Assembly (NCBI RefSeq): GCF_002128425.1 | Contig: NZ_NESS01000020.1 | Span: 1 to 52,875 of the forward strand | Reading direction: 5' to 3' | From: Gottfriedia acidiceleris | Lineage (GTDB): Bacteria; Bacillota; Bacilli; Bacillales; Bacillaceae_G | DNA: 52,875 bases | Shown: in pieces, positions 46,533 to 52,875 of the stretch | Layout of the letters: each line of letters opens with the position of its first letter | How positions within the stretch are numbered: the stretch's first letter is position 1 | The notes under the pieces: generated by a model | Databases searched by the model: none | What the model was told of the DNA's origin: nothing | The model's input: the letters and a program-made list of their open reading frames with translations, nothing else | Program-made: the position numbers and the translations under genes

Positions 46533-47116
46533 TATTAATGATCGATAATTATGATTCGTTTACCTATAATCTAGTTCAATATTTAGGTGAATTAGGTGAA
46601 GAGTTAATTGTAAAACGAAATGATGAAATTACTTTAGAAGAAATTGAAGCATTAGCCCCATCTTATTTGATGATTTCACCAGGTCCTTGTACACCAAACG
46701 AGGCTGGAATCAGTTTAAAAGCAATTGAACACTTTGCTGGGAAAATCCCAATTTTAGGCGTATGCTTAGGTCACCAATCAATTGCTCAAGTATTTGGTGG
46801 CGACGTAGTACGTGCAGAACGCTTAATGCATGGGAAAACATCAGCAATTACACATGAAGGTTTAGGATTATTTAATGACTTACCATCACCAATTGACGTT
46901 ACAAGATATCACTCTTTAATTGTTAAAAAAGAAACTTTCCCCAAGGAGCTTGAAATAACAGCTTGGACGAATGAGGGAGAGATCATGGCTTTAAAACATA
47001 AGACATTACCGATTGAAGGAGTACAATTTCATCCAGAATCGATTATGTCACAATTCGGTAAAGAGATGCTTAGAAACTTTTTACAAGCATATAAACCGTC
47101 TAGGAGTACAGTATGA
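46529..47116 (+). CDS. pabA: Aminodeoxychorismate/anthranilate synthase glutamine amidotransferase
   Basis: 195-residue class I glutamine amidotransferase. The nucleophile is in GVCLGHQS (C79), and the histidine-glutamate pair in HPES near 171. In B. subtilis the protein (TrpG/PabA) serves both folate and tryptophan synthesis, and its translation is controlled by TRAP through GAG/UAG repeats at the start. I see no such repeat series before ATG 46529, only a weak GGTGGGAA site. It overlaps pabB and pabC by four bases on each side. Confidence 0.93.
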   Translation: MILMIDNYDSFTYNLVQYLGELGEELIVKRNDEITLEEIEALAPSYLMISPGPCTPNEAGISLKAIEHFAGKIPILGVCLGHQSIAQVFGGDVVRAERLMHGKTSAITHEGLGLFNDLPSPIDVTRYHSLIVKKETFPKELEITAWTNEGEIMALKHKTLPIEGVQFHPESIMSQFGKEMLRNFLQAYKPSRSTV

Positions 47117-47985
47117 AACTATATTGTAATGGAGAATTCTTAAACGATTATAAAGTAAAAATATCTCCATTTGATCACGGCTTTTTATATGGCTTAGGAG
47201 TATTTGAAACATTTCGGATCTATAATGGGCATCCATTTCTATTATTTGATCATTTAAAGCGTTTAAGAAAGTCGTTATTGAACCTGAATATCGAATGGAA
47301 TTTGCTAGATGAGGAAGTACAAACGATTTTAAATAGGTTAATTGAAATAAATGAATTAAAAGATGCATATATACGTTTGAATGTTTCAGCAGGTGAAGGA
47401 GAAATAGGTTTATACACTGGTAAGTATTCGAATCCAAATACAATCATATTTATTAAACCTATGCATGAAAGTAATATCTCAGAGAAAGAAGGGGTAATAC
47501 TAAATACCCCTCGAAACTCTCCTGAAGGAAAAGAGCGATTAAAATCTCATCATTATTTAAATAATATTATCGGGAAAAAAGAGATTGGTAACTCACCAAA
47601 TATGGAAGGGATTTTTTTAAATAAAGAAGGATTTCTTTCGGAGGGTATCGTTTCAAATCTCTTTTTTATAAAAAAAGATCGAATATATACGCCACATGTT
47701 GATACGGGGATCTTGAATGGGATAACAAGACAGTTCGTGATTCATTGGGCTAATTTAAAAGGGATTCCAGTTGAAGAGGGATTTTATACAAAACAAGAGC
47801 TATTAAAAGCGGATGAAATATTTATTTCAAACTCAATTCAAGAAATTATTCCCGTTACAGTAATTGGAGAGCGTTTCTTTAATGTTAGTGAAAATAGCGT
47901 AATAAAGGATTTACAAAAGGATTATAGACTTCATCGAAAATCCTTGTTAAGCATGAATGATATGGAAAGAAGTGAACAAGCATGA
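47113..47985 (+). CDS. pabC: Aminodeoxychorismate lyase
   Basis: 290-residue fold-type IV PLP enzyme that releases pyruvate from aminodeoxychorismate to give p-aminobenzoate. Visible are the N-terminal [19 protein letters not shown] block, the LKSHHYLNN segment with the PLP lysine near residue 140, and the phosphate-binding GILNGITRQ near 198. ATG 47113 overlaps the pabA stop. It ends with an ATGA overlap with folP. Confidence 0.93.
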   Translation: MKLYCNGEFLNDYKVKISPFDHGFLYGLGVFETFRIYNGHPFLLFDHLKRLRKSLLNLNIEWNLLDEEVQTILNRLIEINELKDAYIRLNVSAGEGEIGLYTGKYSNPNTIIFIKPMHESNISEKEGVILNTPRNSPEGKERLKSHHYLNNIIGKKEIGNSPNMEGIFLNKEGFLSEGIVSNLFFIKKDRIYTPHVDTGILNGITRQFVIHWANLKGIPVEEGFYTKQELLKADEIFISNSIQEIIPVTVIGERFFNVSENSVIKDLQKDYRLHRKSLLSMNDMERSEQA

Positions 47986-48815
47986 GAAGAGCAACAAAAC
48001 CTTTGATTTGTGGAAACTACTCATTACCAATTCAGAATGAAACAATTGTGATGGGAATTTTAAACGTAACTCCGGACTCATTTTCTGATGGTGGTCGATA
48101 CAACGAAATCGAATTAGCAATACAACATGCAAAGAGGTTAATTGCTGATGGAGCAAAAATTATTGATGTAGGTGGGGAATCGACAAGACCTGGAGCTGCA
48201 ACAGTTGATGAAGACGAAGAATTAAGAAGAGTAGTTCCGATTATTAAAGCTTTATCTAAAGAAATTGATGTCCCAATTTCAATTGATACATATAAATCTG
48301 AAGTAGCAAAACAAGCTGTTGAAGCAGGAGCTACAATCATTAATGATGTTTGGGGAGCAAAGAAAGATCCAAAAATTGCTGAAGTGGCTGCAGTATACAA
48401 CGTGCCAATTTGTTTAATGCACAATCGAACAGACGAAAACTATTATAGTTTAATGAGTGATCTTGTATGTGATTTAGTAGAAAGTATTAATATTGCAAAA
48501 CGCGCAGGAGTTAAGGATGAAATGATCATTTTGGACCCGGGTGTTGGTTTTGCCAAATCAGCTGAGCAGAACTTGGAAGTTTTAAACCAAATGGAGCAAA
48601 TCAAATCATTGGATTATCCTGTGTTACTTGGTACTTCTCGAAAAAGGTTTATAGGGGAGGTTCTTGGTACTGAAGTACATGAGCGAATGGAAGGTACAGG
48701 AGCTACAGTCTGTTTAGGTATTACGAAAGGCTGCGAAATTGTACGAGTACACGATGTATTAGCAATTTCCCGTATGGCTAAAATGATGGATGCGATGTTA
48801 AAGATTGGAGTATAA
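47982..48815 (+). CDS. folP: Dihydropteroate synthase
   Basis: 277-residue TIM-barrel enzyme (Sul) that condenses p-aminobenzoate with the pterin pyrophosphate; it is the target of sulfonamides. MGILNVTPDSFSDGG near 22-36, GGESTRPGA near 64-72, NDVWGAKKDP near 120 and the pterin-site GTSRKRF near 219 are visible. ATG 47982 lies within the end of pabC. folB follows one base after its stop. Confidence 0.95.
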   Translation: MRRATKPLICGNYSLPIQNETIVMGILNVTPDSFSDGGRYNEIELAIQHAKRLIADGAKIIDVGGESTRPGAATVDEDEELRRVVPIIKALSKEIDVPISIDTYKSEVAKQAVEAGATIINDVWGAKKDPKIAEVAAVYNVPICLMHNRTDENYYSLMSDLVCDLVESINIAKRAGVKDEMIILDPGVGFAKSAEQNLEVLNQMEQIKSLDYPVLLGTSRKRFIGEVLGTEVHERMEGTGATVCLGITKGCEIVRVHDVLAISRMAKMMDAMLKIGV

Positions 48816-48816
48816 A

Positions 48817-49179
48817 ATGGATAAAATTTATGTAACGGGTATGAGATTTTATGGGTACCATGGTGTATTTAAAGAGGAGAAAACATTAGGGCAAAGATTT
48901 AATGTAGATTTAATTGTCGAATTAGATACAAAAAAAGCAGGAGAAACAGATGATTTGGCGTATTCAGTAAGTTACGCAGACTTATTTAAAACCTGCGAGG
49001 AAGTAGTTCAAGGTCAGTCTTATGATTTAGTAGAATCAGTGGCTGAAGAGATTTCAAAACAAATTTTAAATACATATGATTTAATTCAACAATGTACTGT
49101 AAAAGTCATAAAACCAGATCCACCAATTCCAGGACATTATGATTTCGTAGCAGTTGAAATAACAAGAGGTCGCATATGA
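48817..49179 (+). CDS. folB: Dihydroneopterin aldolase
   Basis: 120-residue enzyme converting dihydroneopterin to hydroxymethyl-dihydropterin. The family start KIYVTGMRFYGYHGVFKEEK, the YSVSYADLFK block near 50 and the late KPDPPIPGHYDFVAVEITR are evident. ATG 48817 lies one base after the folP stop, with TTGGAG six bases upstream; the TTG at 48805 is within folP and overlaps that site. Overlaps folK by four bases. Confidence 0.95.
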   Translation: MDKIYVTGMRFYGYHGVFKEEKTLGQRFNVDLIVELDTKKAGETDDLAYSVSYADLFKTCEEVVQGQSYDLVESVAEEISKQILNTYDLIQQCTVKVIKPDPPIPGHYDFVAVEITRGRI

Positions 49180-49673
49180 AAAATGAATCGTATTTAAGCT
49201 TAGGAACGAATATAGGTGACCGAGAAGGATTTCTTACAAAAGCCATTAAGGAGTTAGCGAATCATTCCGAAATTCAAGTAGAACAAATCTCTTCTATATA
49301 TGAAACAGACCCAGTCGGTTACGTAGACCAAGATGCATTTTTAAACCTCGTTATTAAAATTTCTACCAATTTAACACCACTGCAATTACTTGATGTTACA
49401 CAAGGAATCGAACACAACCTTGGTAGAAAAAGGGAATTACGTTGGGGACCAAGAACAATAGACCTTGACATATTACTCTACAATCACGAAAATATAGAAG
49501 TTGAACACCTAAGAATTCCGCACCCTAGAATGTTTGAAAGAAGCTTTGTATTAATCCCTTTAAAAGAAATTAACCAAACATTGAAGGTTGAAACTAAATT
49601 TTTAGAGGATAAAGGAGTTCGATTATGGAAGCTGAAAAGTGGGGGAGACGGATTAGGGCTTTTAGAAAATTAA
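49176..49673 (+). CDS. folK: Hydroxymethyl-dihydropterin pyrophosphokinase
   Basis: 165-residue HPPK supplying the pyrophosphorylated pterin to FolP. SLGTNIGDREGFL near 7-19, and the signature RWGPRTIDLDILLY near 87-100 containing the catalytic aspartates, are present. ATG 49176 overlaps folB. Its last 49 bases are shared with yazB in another frame. Confidence 0.95.
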   Translation: MKNESYLSLGTNIGDREGFLTKAIKELANHSEIQVEQISSIYETDPVGYVDQDAFLNLVIKISTNLTPLQLLDVTQGIEHNLGRKRELRWGPRTIDLDILLYNHENIEVEHLRIPHPRMFERSFVLIPLKEINQTLKVETKFLEDKGVRLWKLKSGGDGLGLLEN

Positions 49674-49825
49674 AAGGTTATACCCAAGAAGGCTTTGCGA
49701 AAAACCTTGGAGTTTCTGTATCAGTATTAGGTGAAGTTGAGCGAGGGAATCGTATGCCGACAGAACAATTTTTGCATGATTGTGCAAAACAATTAAAAGT
49801 GAGTGTAGAGGAATTATCAATATAG
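49625..49825 (+). CDS. yazB: Small XRE-type helix-turn-helix protein YazB
   Basis: 66-residue DNA-binding protein of the Cro/C1 family. The HTH region GYTQEGFAKNLGVSVSVLGEVERGNR spans about 18-43. ATG 49625 lies inside folK, with AAGGAG at 49612-49617, so the gene overlaps folK by 49 bases, the same arrangement as B. subtilis yazB. Its target genes are unknown. Confidence 0.9.
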   Translation: MEAEKWGRRIRAFRKLKGYTQEGFAKNLGVSVSVLGEVERGNRMPTEQFLHDCAKQLKVSVEELSI

Positions 49826-49861
49826 ATTTTTTTTAGAGGAGCAATGGAAGGAGGATGGGAT

Positions 49862-50860
49862 GTGCTAAAAATTGGTGACATCGAGATGAAAAATCCCGTC
49901 GTACTAGCGCCCATGGCTGGAGTTTGTAACTCAGCTTTCCGTCTAACAGTAAAAGAATTTGGTGCAGGTTTAGTATGCGCAGAAATGGTAAGTGATAAAG
50001 CTATTCTTCATAATAACAAAAGGACAATGGATATGCTTTATATGGATGAGCGTGAAAAGCCATTAAGCTTACAAATTTTTGGTGGTGAAAAATCAACATT
50101 AGTTGAAGCTGCTAAGTACGTTGACGAAAATACGAATGCAGATATTATTGATATTAATATGGGTTGTCCAGTTCCTAAGATTACAAAAGTAGACGCAGGT
50201 GCTAAATGGCTTTTGGATCCAAACAAGATTCATGAAATGGTATATGCTGTAGCACAGAATGTCAGTAAACCAGTTACAGTTAAAATGCGTCTTGGATGGG
50301 ATGATGACCACATTTATGTAGTAGAAAACGCAAAAGCAGTTGAAGCAGCGGGTGGAAAAGCAGTTGCGATCCATGGACGAACTCGTTATCAAATGTATGA
50401 AGGTAAATCTGATTGGAGCTGGATTAAAGAAGTTAAAAATCAGGTTTCGATTCCGGTTATCGGTAATGGTGATGTAGAGACTCCTCAAGATGCTAAGCGT
50501 ATGTTAGATGAAACAGGCTGTGATGGCGTTATGATTGGTCGTGCTGCATTAGGAAATCCATGGATGATTTATCGCACAGTAAAATATTTGGAATCGGGTG
50601 TATTAATGCCAGAGCCAGCACCACGTGAAAAAATTGACGTATGTTTATTGCATTTGGACCGATTAATAGATTTAAAAAATGAACATGTTGCTGTATTGGA
50701 AATGAGAAAACATGCTGCGTGGTATTTAAAAGGTTTGAAAGGCACTGCAAAAGTCCGTGATCAAATTAACGAGGTTAGCACTCGTTCACAAATGTTTGAA
50801 GTATTAACAACATACGTTAATGAAGTTGAAGCAAAAATGAAAGCTGCTCAAGCTTTGTAA
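49862..50860 (+). CDS. dusB: tRNA dihydrouridine synthase DusB (YacF)
   Basis: 332-residue FMN-dependent enzyme that reduces uridines in tRNA. APMAGVCNSAFR near 16-27 (FMN site), DINMGCPVPK near 98 with the catalytic cysteine, HGRTR near 170 and PVIGNGDV near 197 are visible. GTG 49862 gives the family N-terminus and follows AAGGAGG (49848-49854); the ATG at 49844 overlaps that site. Last gene of the folate operon. Confidence 0.94.
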   Translation: MLKIGDIEMKNPVVLAPMAGVCNSAFRLTVKEFGAGLVCAEMVSDKAILHNNKRTMDMLYMDEREKPLSLQIFGGEKSTLVEAAKYVDENTNADIIDINMGCPVPKITKVDAGAKWLLDPNKIHEMVYAVAQNVSKPVTVKMRLGWDDDHIYVVENAKAVEAAGGKAVAIHGRTRYQMYEGKSDWSWIKEVKNQVSIPVIGNGDVETPQDAKRMLDETGCDGVMIGRAALGNPWMIYRTVKYLESGVLMPEPAPREKIDVCLLHLDRLIDLKNEHVAVLEMRKHAAWYLKGLKGTAKVRDQINEVSTRSQMFEVLTTYVNEVEAKMKAAQAL

Positions 50861-50905
50861 GTTTGACAGGTTTAGCTTGACAAAATATAATAAGTTATAG
50901 TAAAC

Positions 50906-50939
50906 AAAACTGCCAGATCGAATTACTGGCAGTTTTTCT
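50906..50939 (+). terminator. Terminator after dusB
   Basis: Perfect 11-bp AAAACTGCCAG 50906-50916 with CTGGCAGTTTT 50926-50936, loop of nine bases, short T tail. Confidence 0.92.
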
Positions 50940-50975
50940 ATTAAAATCAAATTGTATTTAAATATTTTTGAATAA

Positions 50976-52475
<1,500 letters not shown>

Positions 52476-52480
52476 GATCT

Positions 52481-52514
52481 AACTGGCTAAAGTATTCCTT
52501 TAGCCAGTTTTTTT
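52481..52514 (+). terminator. Terminator after lysS
   Basis: Perfect 12-bp AACTGGCTAAAG 52481-52492 with CTTTAGCCAGTT 52498-52509, loop TATTC, T run after. Confidence 0.94.
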
Positions 52515-52611
52515 ATATGCTTGAACGTATCTTTTTAAAGGAATAGGGACATCATTTATTTATTGGAATCTGGTTAGAACTATCTGAATAAAAAGAATTT
52601 AAAATTTGGTA

Positions 52612-52640
52612 TTGTATTTTGTTTTTATAGGTGATATATT
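52612..52640 (+). promoter_or_regulatory. rRNA operon promoter P1
   Basis: TTGTAT 52612-52617, 17-base spacer, TATATT 52635-52640 preceded by TGA (extended -10). Tandem promoters are the rule for Bacillus rRNA operons. 52515-52611 shows nothing else. Confidence 0.65.
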
Positions 52641-52646
52641 ATTAAA

Positions 52647-52675
52647 CGTTGTCACATTAATACGAAATGACAACG
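52647..52675. promoter_or_regulatory. Inverted repeat between the two rRNA promoters
   Basis: CGTTGTCA 52647-52654 and TGACAACG 52668-52675 form a perfect 8-bp dyad with 13 bases between. TGACAAC recurs at 52698-52704 across the P2 -35. It could be an operator or a hairpin at the 5' end of the P1 transcript. Confidence 0.4.
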
Positions 52676-52696
52676 AAAAAAAACTTTAAAAAAACA

Positions 52697-52726
52697 TTGA
52701 CAACATTTAAAAGAAAATGTTAAGAT
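52697..52726 (+). promoter_or_regulatory. rRNA operon promoter P2
   Basis: TTGACA 52697-52702, 18-base spacer, TAAGAT 52721-52726 with TGT before it. Typical strong rRNA promoter. The leader 52727-52832 has the usual GAACTTTGAAAACTAAACAAAA stretch seen before Bacillus 16S genes. Confidence 0.85.
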
Positions 52727-52832
52727 GTTTAAGTCGCCTCAGAGCGATGAAGTGAACTTTGAAAACTAAACAAAACATGAAGTAAACGTCAATTATTAGT
52801 TTTTTGAGCAATAACAAGATTTAAACTTAACT

Positions 52833-52875
52833 TTTATGGAGAGTTTGATCCTGGCTCAGGACGAACGCTGGCGGC
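52833..52875 (+). rRNA. rrs: 16S ribosomal RNA, 5' end only
   Basis: The conserved start GAGAGTTTGATCCTGGCTCA followed by GGACGAACGCTGGCGGC is unmistakable. The window ends 43 bases into the gene. The exact mature 5' end is estimated from the Bacillus pattern TTTATNGGAGAG. Confidence 0.95.

Overview
This window is a chromosomal core region of a low-GC, endospore-forming Bacillaceae. Gene content and order follow the classic Bacillus subtilis segment that runs from behind the first rRNA cluster (csfB) to lysS and the next rRNA operon. The host sporulates: csfB (gin), yabG, sspF, spoVG, fin, spoVT, yabP, yabQ, spoIIE and the yabS-yabT pair are all present. The genus cannot be fixed from the sequence alone. 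There is no prophage, CRISPR array, integrase or intact insertion sequence.

Layout. 1-116 is the 5S rRNA that ends an rRNA operon, with its terminator. 178-1106 holds csfB and two structured non-coding stretches. 1107-7630 carries a YaaO-type decarboxylase, tmk, holB, ricT, yabA, trmN6, yazA and rsmI. abrB (7738-8022) is the only clear minus-strand gene and faces rsmI. 8324-18652 carries metG, tatD, yabE, rnmV, ksgA, yabG, veg, sspF, ispE, purR and ridA. 19124-26662 carries spoVG, glmU, prs, pth, fin and mfd. 26895-32960 carries spoVT, yabM, mazG/yabN, rqcP, yabP, yabQ, divIC and yabR. tRNA-Met(CAT) and tRNA-Glu(TTC) follow, then spoIIE, yabS, yabT, tilS, hpt, ftsH, coaX, hslO and cysK. 45102-50860 is the folate operon pabB-pabA-pabC-folP-folB-folK with yazB and dusB. 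lysS and the promoters and first bases of the next 16S rRNA close the window.

How the genes work together. Growth functions (replication clamp loading, tRNA charging and modification, rRNA processing, cell-wall and PRPP precursors, transcription-coupled repair, proteolysis, folate) are interleaved with sporulation genes that need compartment-specific expression. Candidate sigma-F, sigma-G, sigma-H and Spo0A-type promoters lie where the known biology predicts them. These include a spoIIE promoter with the unusual 21-base spacer.

The most interesting signals are regulatory. Upstream of yabS, a near-perfect sigma-F promoter is superposed on a hairpin whose 3' arm contains the yabS ribosome binding site. 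Only read-through RNA from spoIIE would carry the occluding arm. A similar ribosome-binding-site-occluding stem precedes yabP, a sporulation gene between rqcP and the essential division gene divIC. Other second-look items are a roughly 100-base hairpin RNA before trmN6, a structured RNA with a U-tail before the decarboxylase gene, a 105-bp element with 10-bp terminal inverted repeats before mfd, and the absence of several genes expected from B. subtilis synteny (xpaC-yaaN, darA-yaaR, ctc, yacD). I found no convincing new multi-gene system; nearly every open reading frame belongs to a well-known family.
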